NCBI GenBank assembly: GCA_032191485.1
Contig: JAVDOI010000185.1
Span: 1-64,000 of the forward strand
Direction of reading: 5' to 3'
Source: Leptoclinus maculatus
Lineage: Eukaryota > Chordata > Actinopteri > Perciformes > Stichaeidae
DNA length: 64,000 nucleotides
Shown here: piece by piece, positions 44,601-56,208 of the stretch
How positions within the stretch are numbered: position 1 is the first letter of the stretch
How the letters are laid out: each line of letters opens with the position of its first letter
Notes under the pieces: model-generated
The model's input: the letters and a program-made list of their open reading frames with translations, nothing else
Database searches by the model: none
What the model was told of the DNA's origin: nothing
Translations under genes and position numbers: made by a program

Positions 44601-47600
44601 GACAGAGATCAATACATGGTAACGTGGTTTGTGTCCCGTCTGAGGTGCAGGAAACAGTGGAAGCCTTACCCAGACTGAGAAGTGAGTCCCAGGTCATGAG
44701 AGTGAAACTGAAGAGACGATTGTGTTACAGAGGTCATCAGCTGTTCCAGACTGTCACCTGGTCTAAACTAGTGCAGGCGCTGCATAAACTCAAACACATT
44801 CATCCACAATACCAGGACATAACTATCAGAGATGAGGCTGAGCTATGTGACCCAACACTTCCTGATGATGACGATGATGAGGATGAGGATGAAACAATGG
44901 ATGAGAATGATTATGATGAAGCTGATTTAATGGACATTGACATGTGTGAGAAAAGTGCACTATGTGAGGCAGAAACTGAGGCTGAAGGTGAGCAGGATAT
45001 TGACATGTTGTCATGTGATGGTGAACAACCAGAGGAGCAGAGAGATGATGCAGAACAGGAAGGTGACATGCCTAACGGTGGTTTTGCTCTAGAATCATGT
45101 CTTCAGCCATGTGATGTTTCAGAGGAGATTTTATGTTTCAGTGAAGGAATCTACTCTGTTGCCCCTGCAGAAAGAAACAGTCCTGTTGGCTTTTTTAAAA
45201 CACCTAAACTTGAGGCGATGGCGTTCCCTGTACAATTTCCTACAGGTCAAAACACACTGGATGAAATGAGACGTATTAAAGTAACACCCAGCAGTTATTT
45301 CAAAGCAAGGCTTTTCTGTACTGATGATCGTTTTGCCAGAGACACAAATTATTTGTTCTTCGCACAGTTTGTGACTGAAATACACTTGGCTACCTCCAGC
45401 ATGACAATACAGTTGAGGAAAGGAAAGCCTCTGACTAGAGATGGACGAAGAATAACTTCTGGTATGCTGCAAAATAAACGAGAGGTCGAGAGACTGGTGA
45501 GAAATAAAGATGCAGTCAGATTCATGCAGCCGCTGAGAGGAACACCAGCTTATTGGGAGAAAACTACAAGAGATCTTTTTGCCATGATCAGACAGTTGGG
45601 AACCCCCACATTCTTTTGTACATTTTCTGCAGCTGAGATGCGTTGGCCTGAAGTGATTGAGGCAATAAAAGGACAGCAAGGTGAAGAGGTCAATGTTGAA
45701 GGGCTCGACTGGTCAGCAAAGTGTGACATACTGAGAAGCAATCCAGTGACAACAATGCGCATGTTTGATAAGCGTGTTGAGGCGTTATTCAGAGATTTGC
45801 TCTTATCTCCTGCACAGCCTCTCGGCAAAGTTGTTGACTATTTTTACCGAGTTGAGTTTCAGCACAGAGGAAGCCCACACATTCACTGTCTCATATGGGT
45901 AGAAGGTGCACCTGTGTTTGAGAAGGATGATGATCAGATTGTGTCAGATTTTGTGTCCAAATACATCACAGCTCAGCTGCCTGACCCACATTCACAACCT
46001 GAACTGTACAAGAAGGTAACAGAAGTGCAAATACACAGCAAAAACCACTCAAGGACATGTTTCAGAAGTCCCAGCTCTGGTTGCAGATTTGGATTTCCCA
46101 AACCACCTGCCAGAAACACAATCATAACGAGACCTGGTGAGAACGTTGATCCGCTGCAAGTGCAAATGGCAAAGTCAAAGCTCCAACCACTGAACTTGTT
46201 GCTGAATGAACCTGAAACTGCCTCACTCAGTTTGCAGCAGCTCCTAGCTCGATGTGACTTAACACTCCATGAGTATCAACGATGCCTCAATATGATCAAC
46301 AAATCCAGTGCGGTGATACTGAAACGTGAGCCAAAAGACTGCTGGGTAAATGGATATAATCCACATTTACTTGAAGCCTGGGATGCCAATATTGATGTTA
46401 GTTATATTCTCAATGCATATTCATGCATCATGTATCTCACCGGCTACATAACCAAAAAGGAATCTGGACTTTCTGAGTACCTCAAAACAGTCATTGAGAA
46501 CTCCACCAGAGACAACGTCAATGAATGTGATGAAATGAGGGAAATCATGCAAGCTTACTCTAAAAAGAGAGAGGTCAGTGCTCAGGAGTGTGTGACTCGT
46601 GCCTGTGGCATTAAAATGAAGAAGTGTTCACGTGGCGTCATATTCATACCGACAGATGACAACGCACTGAAAATGAGTCGCCCCATGTCTTACCTAGAGA
46701 ACACAACATCAGAAAGTGTAAATGTGTGGATGACATCTTTGACTGACAAATACAAAGCCAGACCTGAAACACCAGAGTTTGAGGAGATGTGTTTGGCTGA
46801 TTTTGCAGCTACTTGCAGAATTGTCTATGGACAGCAGACAAAAGGTAAAGATGTGTTGCCTCTCCTCAATGAGATGGGATTTGTGCAAAAGAGGAAAAAC
46901 GATAAACCTGCTATCATCAGATTTTACCGCTGCTCACAGGAAAAATATCCTGAGAAGTTCTATGGCACATTAGTGAAACTGTACCTTCCTCACCGATCAG
47001 ACCAGGAACTGAAAAGACCGTATTTCCCCACGTACGAGTCCTTCTACAACAGTTGTCTTGTTCAACTACGAGGTTCTGACCATCCTGAGTATGTCAAACA
47101 CATTGTGAAACGAAACAGAGACAAATATGAGAAAAACACTGAGGAGATTGAGAATGCAGTCGAAGAATTTGAACAGAACAGAGGCGTGATTGATGAATGG
47201 TGTAATCTGGCGCCAGAATCTGAAGTGGTCAGGTTGGAATGTATAGAAGAACTGGAGGCACGAGAGCCAGATCATGAAAATGTACAAGAGAATGTCCCAG
47301 AATACAGTAATCAGGATAATGCTGTAACAGAAGTCAGAGCCGTCAGAGAGCCCCCTGTCTTAGACCCCACACTGTTACGACAGATGTATCAGAACCTGAA
47401 CCAGAAACAAGCATGTGTATTCTATGCAGTTAGAGACTGGTGCATAAAGCGTGTCTGTGGCCTAAATTCTGAGCAGTTTTTCTATTACATCAATGGTGGT
47501 GCTGGAACAGGAAAGTCACATCTCATTAAATGCATCTACTCTGAGGCATCTAAGATACTGTGCAAACTTCCGAGACATTCTGAGGAGGCTGACATATCAA

Positions 47601-49537
47601 ACCCCACTGTCCTGTTGACTGCTTTCACTGGAACTGCAGCATTTAATATATCAGGTACAACACTGCACTCTCTGCTCAAGCTACCACGAAGTCTGAAACC
47701 TCCATTTCAAGGACTTGGCAACAAACTGGATGAAGTCCGATCAGAACTTTTAAATGCTGAAATCCTCATCATTGATGAAGTGTCCATGGTGTCAAAGCCC
47801 CTGTTTGCTTATGTGGATGCGAGACTGAAACAGATCAAAGGCAGTCACAGACCCTTTGGAGGAATGTCAGTAATAGCTGTAGGAGACTTTTATCAGCTTC
47901 CACCAGTGCGACAGTCCAAGACCCTCTGTATGTATGAGCCATGTGAGATTGACCTATGGCAGGAAAACTTTCAGATGATCACTCTAACTGAGATAATGCG
48001 TCAGAAGGATGATGTTAACTTTGCAGAGATGTTGAACCGGATCCGTGTGAAAGGAAAGTCAGATAAGTTGTCTGAAGCAGACAGAGCTTTGTTGTCACAG
48101 AGCATCACTGAACCAGCACTTTGTCCAACTGATGTCCTGCACATCTTTGCAACTAATAAACAGGTTGATTCACACAACTCAGCAACATTAGCTCTGCTCC
48201 ATTCTCATATCACCAAGATCGATGCAGATGACTACAAAAAGGACCCACGAACTGGAAGAATGGCCCGACAAACCAAACCATACAAAGGAAACAGAAATGA
48301 GTTACCAGATACACTGAATGTAGCTGAAGGTGCTCGAGTCATGCTCACCAGAAACATAGACGTGTCTCAAGGATTGGTGAATGGATCGTTTGCTACACTA
48401 GTCAGGGTAATAACCTCAGAACAAAGTGGTGTTGCACATGTCACTATGCTTGGGCTCAAGATGGATGATGAAACCGCTGGAATGAATTACCGTAATAGAG
48501 CACCAGGCAGACCTGATGATCTAGTGTACGTAGAGAGAGCAGAGGACAATCTGAAACAGAAAGGAGTGGTACGCAGACAGTTTCCTGTTAGACTTGCCTT
48601 TGCTTGTACAATACACAAGGTTCAAGGTATGACAAGGACATCAGCTGTAGTCTCACTAAAACACATTTTTGAACCTGGCATGGCTTATGTAGCTGTCAGT
48701 AGAGTGACGTCTCTCAGTGGACTGCACATGCTGGATCTGGATGAGAGTAAGATATATGCCAACCCAGAAATCACTGGAGCCCTACAGACCATGAGACAAG
48801 TCAGATTGGACGACATGATGCCTCTTCTTCAACTCCAACAGACATCGAGCAGACATGACACTCTGACCATTGTTCACCATAACACAGAAGGTTTGCCATC
48901 TCATGTCAATGACATCAGGAGCCATCATGAACTGTGTCTTGCAGATGTTTTGTGTCTCACAGAAACTCACCTTCAAGGCTCCTTTGTTGCAGACAGTCTC
49001 CATATAGAGGGCTACAATATGTTCAAACGCAACAGACACCTGTCCTACACAAATGTTCCAGAAATGGCCAACAGACGTGGTGGTGGAGTTGCTGTTTATG
49101 TGAAAAGCCACATTCAAGTGCGTGAAAAACAGTACATACATAATGTAAGTGATCTTGAGTTTGTGGCTCTGAAGGTTGAAGCCCCAGTGAGTGCACTGAT
49201 TGCAGCTGTATACAGACCACCAGACTACAGTGTGAGATCATTCCTGTCAAACCTGGGAAGCCTTCTGGACTCATTGGAGATCATGGACTGTCACCCCATC
49301 ATTGTCTGTGGGGATTTCAACGAGAATCTCTTATCCAACACAAGTAAGCCAATACTTGAGCTCTTTCAGTCCAGGGGATATGCACAAGTCATCACTACTG
49401 CAACCACAGAGAAGAACACACTGCTGGACCTCATTTTCATCTCTCAGCCACAACATTGTCTCCACTCTGGTGTGATGAAAACCTATTACAGTTATCACAA
49501 CCCTGTCTACTGTGTCATGTCCTCTAACAGTCCATAA
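41693..49537 (+). CDS. Helentron Rep/helicase with C76-like protease and AP-like endonuclease domains, copy 2
   Basis: Also 2614 residues, with every motif of copy 1 kept: QQC and DPH of the protease-like domain, HIH, YLTGY, GGAGTGKS, IIDE, and the same SYH in place of SDH. Differences read from the two frames are PEMSPH versus PEISRH (near residue 430), G for R in the third central 18-residue repeat, ERH for ERN (near 950) and one D to E in the acidic tract. A few synonymous changes were noted. Both copies are therefore open and nearly identical, so at least one could supply Rep. The LTR element sits about 2.5 kb upstream in its leader region. Confidence 0.96.
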   Translation: MPRKGKRSQAQKLRWQRSDEIHCATTTEEAECGGPQSSGEVKMSAASHAGSVKQGGQPDASCVPEVSYADVVKRGQHSDAACEAELSNVNQENSSGQSDGSRVPQVSYADVVKRGQHSDESCEAGPSNVKQVNHRGHSYASCVPQAFAAGPSHADYVNLGDEQHVRASRSQASVKYGRSRNQQCTCNSLTFLAVLHENENITRADLDLVLDKGNTMYRETRKRVVDHIYLTTDELPDEVPARRLTHYVDMTQLSRYGTLGEPLPGAVDSFLDLESGLSCLLSDVKYALLLMRLLCIAVFRTRSGRYGFFDPHSRTARGLPLPPGSRTPGTAVMVTFTRLSDMIDRLKKSYRMMGTQSSCNYELKPVELYNVNTVNLNDALPNTDCRPTAVTEDEPTLLDEAVDESNSPTLKTNTATDRPENILPEISRHTTAVKQPEVLITSFQSHDAPHSESELTAEVINPVLSDPSDNIMTGESTDVTFTSSVRQQEVIFPDTQNKPEPSSEFSFLPSHDASVNESNISPSIINTVASDLSDTVLQETICRLSKFNKHQRSKMKRRLLVSGKTPQRKENQKRKEREKYASNKAYKAKKKYQASWNYRNNPEFRQMKINNTRDNVDLQQKRKEYISSHYRNDDDFRQKQKQYVVSGYKDNPDFRQKQKQYVVSGYKDNPDFRQKQKQYVVSGYKDNPDFRQKQKQYVVSRYKDNPDFRQKQKQYVVSRYKDNPDLRQKLKQQFMARYRDDTDFRLKKNQCFTARYKESVEFRQKKRSHIIQRYAHDQAFRVRHRQLMKKIMQDRHKNNPTYRSMHNVRCAMKIKRKYRRTIRQTEESDNSLIKEAISVFRSQIKAGPTYVCTVCHKASFPNQVRPCKRLNYVQNPVMVAACLTGKYVHVCDDECRDEQQCKVPDERKEEWICHTCHNHLKDGAMPTLAVANNLELADIPPELCDLNILERHLIAKCIAFDKSIPLPKGRQRSIHGNVVCVPSEVQETVEALPRLRSESQVMRVKLKRRLCYRGHQLFQTVTWSKLVQALHKLKHIHPQYQDITIRDEAELCDPTLPDDDDDEDEDETMDENDYDEADLMDIDMCEKSALCEAETEAEGEQDIDMLSCDGEQPEEQRDDAEQEGDMPNGGFALESCLQPCDVSEEILCFSEGIYSVAPAERNSPVGFFKTPKLEAMAFPVQFPTGQNTLDEMRRIKVTPSSYFKARLFCTDDRFARDTNYLFFAQFVTEIHLATSSMTIQLRKGKPLTRDGRRITSGMLQNKREVERLVRNKDAVRFMQPLRGTPAYWEKTTRDLFAMIRQLGTPTFFCTFSAAEMRWPEVIEAIKGQQGEEVNVEGLDWSAKCDILRSNPVTTMRMFDKRVEALFRDLLLSPAQPLGKVVDYFYRVEFQHRGSPHIHCLIWVEGAPVFEKDDDQIVSDFVSKYITAQLPDPHSQPELYKKVTEVQIHSKNHSRTCFRSPSSGCRFGFPKPPARNTIITRPGENVDPLQVQMAKSKLQPLNLLLNEPETASLSLQQLLARCDLTLHEYQRCLNMINKSSAVILKREPKDCWVNGYNPHLLEAWDANIDVSYILNAYSCIMYLTGYITKKESGLSEYLKTVIENSTRDNVNECDEMREIMQAYSKKREVSAQECVTRACGIKMKKCSRGVIFIPTDDNALKMSRPMSYLENTTSESVNVWMTSLTDKYKARPETPEFEEMCLADFAATCRIVYGQQTKGKDVLPLLNEMGFVQKRKNDKPAIIRFYRCSQEKYPEKFYGTLVKLYLPHRSDQELKRPYFPTYESFYNSCLVQLRGSDHPEYVKHIVKRNRDKYEKNTEEIENAVEEFEQNRGVIDEWCNLAPESEVVRLECIEELEAREPDHENVQENVPEYSNQDNAVTEVRAVREPPVLDPTLLRQMYQNLNQKQACVFYAVRDWCIKRVCGLNSEQFFYYINGGAGTGKSHLIKCIYSEASKILCKLPRHSEEADISNPTVLLTAFTGTAAFNISGTTLHSLLKLPRSLKPPFQGLGNKLDEVRSELLNAEILIIDEVSMVSKPLFAYVDARLKQIKGSHRPFGGMSVIAVGDFYQLPPVRQSKTLCMYEPCEIDLWQENFQMITLTEIMRQKDDVNFAEMLNRIRVKGKSDKLSEADRALLSQSITEPALCPTDVLHIFATNKQVDSHNSATLALLHSHITKIDADDYKKDPRTGRMARQTKPYKGNRNELPDTLNVAEGARVMLTRNIDVSQGLVNGSFATLVRVITSEQSGVAHVTMLGLKMDDETAGMNYRNRAPGRPDDLVYVERAEDNLKQKGVVRRQFPVRLAFACTIHKVQGMTRTSAVVSLKHIFEPGMAYVAVSRVTSLSGLHMLDLDESKIYANPEITGALQTMRQVRLDDMMPLLQLQQTSSRHDTLTIVHHNTEGLPSHVNDIRSHHELCLADVLCLTETHLQGSFVADSLHIEGYNMFKRNRHLSYTNVPEMANRRGGGVAVYVKSHIQVREKQYIHNVSDLEFVALKVEAPVSALIAAVYRPPDYSVRSFLSNLGSLLDSLEIMDCHPIIVCGDFNENLLSNTSKPILELFQSRGYAQVITTATTEKNTLLDLIFISQPQHCLHSGVMKTYYSYHNPVYCVMSSNSP
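43484..44044 (+). repeat. 54-bp in-frame repeat, copy 2
   Basis: Same number of units as copy 1. The variable residue runs G,G,G,R,R, and GATACAAGG replaces GATACAAAG in the second unit, so repeats have been exchanged or converted between units. Confidence 0.9.
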
Positions 49538-50041
49538 AGGTATCAGCTGAGTTTTAAAGATCAAGACAAATGCAAAGTACCTGTAACTAAACTTAAACTA
49601 ATATTTTCGGTGCAGAGATTAAGAAAATAGTTTATTATAATGTAGTGTATAAATAATACAGCATAACAGTGTGTTGATAAAACATAACTCAATGAAGTAT
49701 AGACTAATCGAGATGAACCAAAGTTAGTGATATATGTATTAATGACACATTCTGATTACAAAATGATTCAAAGATACAATGATAAATTCAAAAAGAGTAT
49801 ATTGTGATGACTGTTTACTGAGGATGATGTATAGAATATAACAGACTTGCAGAGATTTAATTTATCAAGAGTAATGTTCACGTAAAGGAAACCTAATTAT
49901 GCGGTCACAAGACATGTTGGACTTTATTTAGTAAGTTGAATGGAATTTTGTTTGGTAATCATCTTTTCACAGTATTGGACAATATTATGGTTAATATTCT
50001 TTCCAGGTAACCATATTGTTTTAAGCTATATTTCCAACACA
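49538..50041 (+). other. 3' flank of Rep/helicase copy 2
   Basis: AT-rich and noncoding, matching 14344-14847. Confidence 0.5.
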
Positions 50042-50103
50042 TTTTGGCCTGTGCATTTATCAGGGTGGGTTAGGGTTAGGGTTGATAAATGCACAGGCCA
50101 AAA
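50042..50103. other. 21-bp hairpin with G-quadruplex loop, copy 2
   Basis: Arms 50042-50062 and 50083-50103; both arms and loop are identical to copy 1. Confidence 0.93.
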
Positions 50104-50110
50104 CTCTTTC

Positions 50111-50202
50111 AGCAGCTGTATACAACATTGTACACAGCTGCTAACATTTAGCGTAGCAAACATACATCACAAAGTATGTGTTCTAGATGTAACACATACT
50201 TT
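50111..50202. other. Second and third hairpins, copy 2
   Basis: Inverted repeats at 50111-50142 (15-bp arms, one mismatch) and 50171-50202 (12-bp arms), as in copy 1. Confidence 0.88.
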
Positions 50203-50314
50203 CTGGTGTACCTACCAGCTGAAACCCCACATTTCGATCCCAATCAATTTCACACTCTAGCAGGGCGGGTGGACTTGCTAGAGAATGTTACTCATTTAGG
50301 TTTTCTTTCCCCTG

Positions 50315-50622
50315 GACCGGAGACACAGTTCTCCTGTGTCCTCTGTAATGCTAAGTTTCCTTTCTGATAGACCGGAGACACAGTTCTCCCGTGTCCTCTG
50401 TAATGCTAAGTTTCCTTTCTGATGGACCGGAGACACAGTTCTCCTGTGTCCTCTGTAATGCTAAGTTTCCTTTCTGATGGACAGAAGACACAGTTCTCCC
50501 GTGTCCTCTGTAATGCTAAGATTCCTTTCTGATGGACTGGAGACACAGTTCTCCTGTGTCCTCTGTAATGCTAAGTTTCCTTTCTGATGGACCGGAGACA
50601 CAGTTCTCCTGTGTCCTCTGTA
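50315..50622. repeat. 55-bp minisatellite, about 6 units, copy 2
   Basis: Unit starts at 50315, 50370, 50425, 50480, 50535 and 50590 (partial). It is 165 bp (three units) shorter than copy 1. Confidence 0.95.
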
Positions 50623-51019
50623 AGGACACCTGCCAGCCTTGGCCTCACCTCCTTCAGCACTGTCAGGATCAGCTCACAGCAACCAAGATATGCTGCAAAA
50701 GACCAGAGACTGCAGCACTAACTGAACTGTCAATCAACGGAGGACTTATCACTGTTGGATCACATAGATACACATTTTACTTCCTGCTTGTCCCAGTCAG
50801 TCTTCCAAGCAGAGAATGAGAAAACACCTGCCTGCCTTTGCCTCACCTTCTGTCTGGCTCTGAGATACTGGATCAGCTCATAACAACCAAGACATCATGT
50901 CACCACAGACCAGATGCTGCAGCACCATCTCAACTGTTCATCAACAGTGGACCCACCACTGCTGGACCACAGAGACACGTGTTCTCCCTGCCAGTGTCGA
51001 GGTTTCTTCACAACAGAGC
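50623..51019. repeat. Degenerate ~200-bp tandem duplication, copy 2
   Basis: Counterpart of 15594-15990. Confidence 0.65.
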
Positions 51020-53668
51020 ATAAGGTATAGTTTTCATATGTTACAATGTTTTGCTTTAATTGTGTGTTCATTCATTTATTCCCTTTGTATTAATGCAACA
51101 GTTTAAATGACACTGATGTTACAGCTAGTATAACATTGTAATTTATATAAACTTCTTCCTTCAGGTCTTCCTCCTCTGTGATCCCTCCACTTCACAGTGA
51201 AGACACTCAGGACTGCACAAAGAGCTAAACATATAGAAGAAGCTGAACATCATGCAGCCTTCCTAAACTTCTCTGTGTGAAATGGCACTGGACATACATG
51301 TTGTCCTGCCCTGCAGCAGAATTCAAGGTATTTGATTATTGTGAATTATGTAACATGTCTTCAGTTTATTACAATAACTTTGTTTTCTCTTTTCAGGACC
51401 AGCTCCGTCCTCCTTCCTCAACATCACCATCTGTGCATCCATTGCTGTGCACAGTTCAGTTCAGTAGAGACTAACTACAGTTGATCTTTAAGCAAGTGAT
51501 CAGGTGTACGGCTGCAGGGAACCAAACTGCTGCAGATCCATCATCAGTCAGTCATCACTGTCACAGTGACACTTCCTCCTTTGTCCAGCATCAAGCTCCT
51601 CCCTAAACAAGCTGTACAGGTAACAGTTTGTGTTACTTCCATAGTACAATATCTCTCTTTGACCACAACAAAGAGAGTGCTTCTACAGCCACTGGACAGG
51701 TCAAAGGTCATAATGTTTCAGCTCTTTCTATTATCACACTGACACTGAGCTCTGTTCACAGTTTGGTTTGTGTTAAGAACAGACAGATTCAACAAACAGC
51801 AACATACACTACTGACACATGGACAGAATGACTGTCTCTCAAAACAACAGGACACCTGTTTATTTTGTTTGTTTCATCTCTACCTTATTTGGTCCAACAA
51901 TGTATGTTTATTTAATGTTTCATCACAATTTATATCTTTTACATTATTTTATTGTATTTATTTATTCATGTCATCCTTCCCTTTTCCTATTAATCAGTTT
52001 TCTAACAGATATATGAAAGATTAAGGATGAAAATGTGTCAGTTAGTTCAATTGCTACATGCATATGAACTAATTAACCTGGAGGAAAGGACACATCTTTA
52101 TCCTAATGTCATGAGTCATCAGTATGGGGTTTCAGCTGGTAGGTATAATCAAGGTTTTTCACATGTGTATACCTAGCCTGAGGGTAATCTAAACCCTATT
52201 GAAAATACATATATGTAAGCCCAGTGTTAAAATGTCAGACTGTGGAATCCAAGCTGAAGGTATTGTCTTCAGAATGTCTAAAACACATGCCGTGGTTCAA
52301 AGAGTCTTGTCAAAAGATTTAATTGGAAAACAAATCTTCCCAAGCTCGTCTTCTAACCTTGAGTCAAACTAGTGACTCTAACCAAATGTTCCTTACAAGT
52401 AAGGAAAACCCAGCATAAACTGAGCTTAATGTTGAGATCATTTAAATGTCAATGTTGACAAGACTGGCAGTCCAGGGCTACTGGAAGTCTTGAACTACTG
52501 GGAGTATTAAGCTAGGTCTAAGCACGATGTGAAAAGCCTTTCATTGTAGGAAATGAACGAAATTGTGATATATTTGTTTATCAATATCAAACAAAGGGCC
52601 CAATGTACAGAAAGCTCTGTGTTGACAAATGTGTCCCTCTTGCTATGATGGTTTTTTTAGGCATGAAATATGTAAAATTGTGTCATTTACCAACGAGAAC
52701 GATGTATCCCTTTCCTATTTATCCATGAATCTTTACTAAAGGTCATGATCAACACAACAGTTATTGTGTAATGTGCTTATCATAAAACAAAAAAGATATA
52801 AGATGGGTCAAAGAAGGTTGTGTGGACAGATTTCAGTGACCCAAAAATGCATATTTTGAACAAACAGCACACACCTCCAACTACTGATAGTGACAATATA
52901 ATCTTGTGCCATGCCTGCCTTATGAATCTATTTGAAAACAATTACTGTTAAGGCATTATGGATTGTATTTAATTTCCATGGGGATAGTAAATGTTGGGTT
53001 CACTTCTGTCTTAAAACTCATTTGTTTTAGTTTTTTTCAGTCAAATTAGATTGAGAGGGTTTTGAAAAATCTCTGCTCTTTCTACATGCATTTGTCAGTG
53101 CATTGACCACCAAAGTGTAGACAAAAGGCCCTTTAAGTTTCCTTCTGGTTGGCCAAAGTGCCTCTATGTTGTGAGATCTTTCGGGAAAACCGTAAGGCTT
53201 TTTGCAGAGTTTTTTTTTTTCAATTTAAAGTTTTAATTCACTTCAGTTCACTTCAATTATGATCAATTAATTTAAATTTGATTTATTTCAGATTATTGCA
53301 GTTCAATAAAGAAGTCATCCTTACTTGGACAATTAAATATGCAAAGACAAGATTTTTTGACATTGCCAGTAAGACAATCTTTCCATTTCACAATAGATAT
53401 GCATACAGAACATAACACCAACTGTTTATTCACGTCTTTATATTTACAATTTATTTCTCTTTGAAATATAGTGATTTCTATTCATGTATGATCAATGTAT
53501 TAGGCTTGTCTGTTTGTCTTGATATGATTTCTTGTAATTTATTGCTGCTGATACTAATTACTGTGTAAATGACTTCAAAATTATTAATTCACAAAATGGT
53601 AATCTAAATGTAAACAAATAAAAGATATTTGTAATGATGTCACTGTCTGCTTTATACTTGCAATAACA
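51020..53668. other. Unassigned AT-rich region, copy 2
   Basis: Counterpart of 15991-18639. Nothing further was recognised. Confidence 0.4.
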
Positions 53669-54079
53669 TTGAGACAACTACTACTTTTGCGACTACACCT
53701 GCTTCTGCTGCTACTACTAATGAACTACTACTGTTACTACTGCAACTCCAGCAACTACTACTATGATCACTACTACTGCTATTACTACTATTACTCCTAC
53801 AAATAGTTCTATTACTTCTACTATTTCTACTGCTATTACTACTATTACTACTACTCCTAAGGGGCCGTCCAGAGTTTTCTCATGTACGACTTTAAAGTTT
53901 CGTAAAAATGTCGATATTTTTCGGTGAACGGAACTTGCATTTTTTAACGCCTGGAAAAGTAGTACTCTTTGTACTACTGTGAAAATGTTGATAACTTTGG
54001 ATGACCCCTAATAGTTATACTACTTCTACTACTATTATTACTACTACAACTGCTACTACTACTTTTACTACTATTACTT
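53669..54079. repeat. Degenerate (ACT)n tract, copy 2
   Basis: Counterpart of 18640-19050, again split by the small MITE. Confidence 0.9.
53861..54008. mobile_element. 148-bp MITE with TAA duplication, copy 2
   Basis: Same ends and TAA flanks as 18832-18979. One SNP was noted (TTTTTTAACGCC for TTTTTTAATGCC), so it inserted before the 30-kb duplication. Confidence 0.6.
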
Positions 54080-54257
54080 TGACGATAAAATCGTTTAGCT
54101 TCAAGCTTTTCCTGCATTGTAATTCAGCTCTTAGCTTCTTTCTTCTAAGGGTTTTCAGCAGTACAGTTTAATGCTTTCGGGCTTCAACATTTTTCAGACA
54201 GGTAGTCTCCCATTTCTGTATTTTCAGCAATTTTTTTGCAATTTATTTCAGCTTTCA

Positions 54258-54296
54258 GCATTCCAACGCATTTTCAGCAGGAAATGCATTTTCTAG
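54258..54296 (+). mobile_element. Helitron-like 3' terminus, copy 2
   Basis: Same GCATTCCAAC, hairpin and CTAG (54293-54296) as at 19229-19267, but followed directly by TTCCTCTTTTTATATTTC, without the long hairpin or the 48-bp segment found in copy 1. Confidence 0.65.
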
Positions 54297-55968
54297 TTCC
54301 TCTTTTTATATTTCTTCCGTACGTATTTTGCAACGCTTCTCCTTCCACAATTTTTAAGCTACAGAAACCGTTCAACTATCAAAATGTTCAGCTATTTCAG
54401 CTCATGTGTGCTATGTCTCTTCATATTTATAATCTTTAAACTTTTTGAATTATTAAGTTTTGGAAATTTTTATTTTGAATGGGTTTCTATGGAGAAAATG
54501 TTCAAATCCTCTTAAACTTTTTAAACTTTCAAATCCTTCATCTTCCTCATACTTTCAGCTACAGAAACCATTTCAACTTTCAAATGTTGAGAAAATCCTT
54601 AACTATTGCTGAATGATTCAGCTTGTTGATATCTTTTATACTTTTTGAACTGTAGCATTTTTACTTTTATGATTTTTCAGTCCTTTTCTGACTTTATAAT
54701 GGGTGTGTATTGCGCTGCTTAGAGTGCGTGATGTCAGCGCTAGAGTGAAGAGCAGTTTAAGATTCTTATGAAAAAAAGATTTGTCTTTTGCCACTGTCTC
54801 CACAATTTTCACTCTTCATGCATAATTTATGGATGGAAAAGTAGCTAATCTTGTCCTTGTCGTAAAAAACTGACTGTGGAATCCCACAGATTTACACATT
54901 TGGCTCAGGGAGTCTTAGAGCGACATGAACTCCAACCAACTGCTCCATTAGACTCCATGTTAAATCTGACCACTAATTCCTCAAAGAAAGCAGACGGTAC
55001 CAGTTTTGTATCTTGCGCTGTAGCTCACATTTTTAACACCACAAACATAAAAATCACTTTACCGCGTTTGGCAGAGTCTTATCTCTCTCACGGTATCCAT
55101 ATTTTATTGATTAGTCTCATGGTTTTGGTATGAAGGGCATATGTTTGACAGGTAGTTTTGTTGAAAATCACTGTTCACTCTAATCTCTCACACAGGTGTT
55201 CATATGAGCTCATTAGTGTTGATAAACACACAGAGGCACTGAGACACACACACACACACACACACTCCTCTCCCTCTATCTCTCTGTGTCTCTCTCTCAT
55301 TCAGGTCTTAGAGATCTTTAGAGGACTCCCCCCCACACACACACACACACTCCTCTCCCTCTATCTCTCTGTGTCTCTCTCTCATTCAGGTCTTAGAGAT
55401 CTTTAGAGGACTCCCCCCCCCCCCCCCCCCACACACACACACCCCATATTAAAATAAAAGCCCCACAGAATGAATTCTAACTGAAATGCTTGTGATGAAA
55501 CCTGTCATTTAGCAACCTGTTTGTGTTTATCTAAGATCATGATCCTGTCTCCTCTCCCCTTCTGCCCCCCCCCCCACACCTCATTTCAAAATAAAAGCCC
55601 CACAGAATGAATTCTAACTGAAATGCTAACTTCTACTACTACTACTACAAATATCACTACTGCTGACAGTTTCTTTAAGCTACAGAAACAGTTCAAATAT
55701 CAAAATGTTCAGCTTTCAGTAGAGAGGTGATATGACTTTCCATATCTTTAATCTTTAAACTTTGAATTATTAAGCTTTTAGCTATTTTTATTTAATGGGA
55801 TGTCTATGGAGAAAATCTTCAAATCCTGTTAAACTTGAACTTTCAAAGCCTTCTTCTTCCTCATACTTTCAGCTACAGACACCATAGTTAGACATTTCAA
55901 CTAGAAGGGGTTTCAGCAGTGCAGTTTAAATGCTTTCGGCCTTCAACATTCTCTCTCTCTCTGTCTCT

Positions 55969-56171
55969 AGCTGTGTCCCAATTCAGGGTCTGCATCCTTC
56001 GGAGGACCCAGCCTTCACGGTCTACGTGGGCCACGTCCTTTGAAAACCGCAAAGGCTAGACCGTGTGGTCTCCGAAATGAGACGGCCTACGCTACAGAGG
56101 ACTTCCTGTTTGCGTCAACAGCTGTTCTCGCCCCGCCCCCTCTTGCTGCTCCCATCGCCCTGCTCAATAGG

Positions 56172-56208
<37 letters not shown>
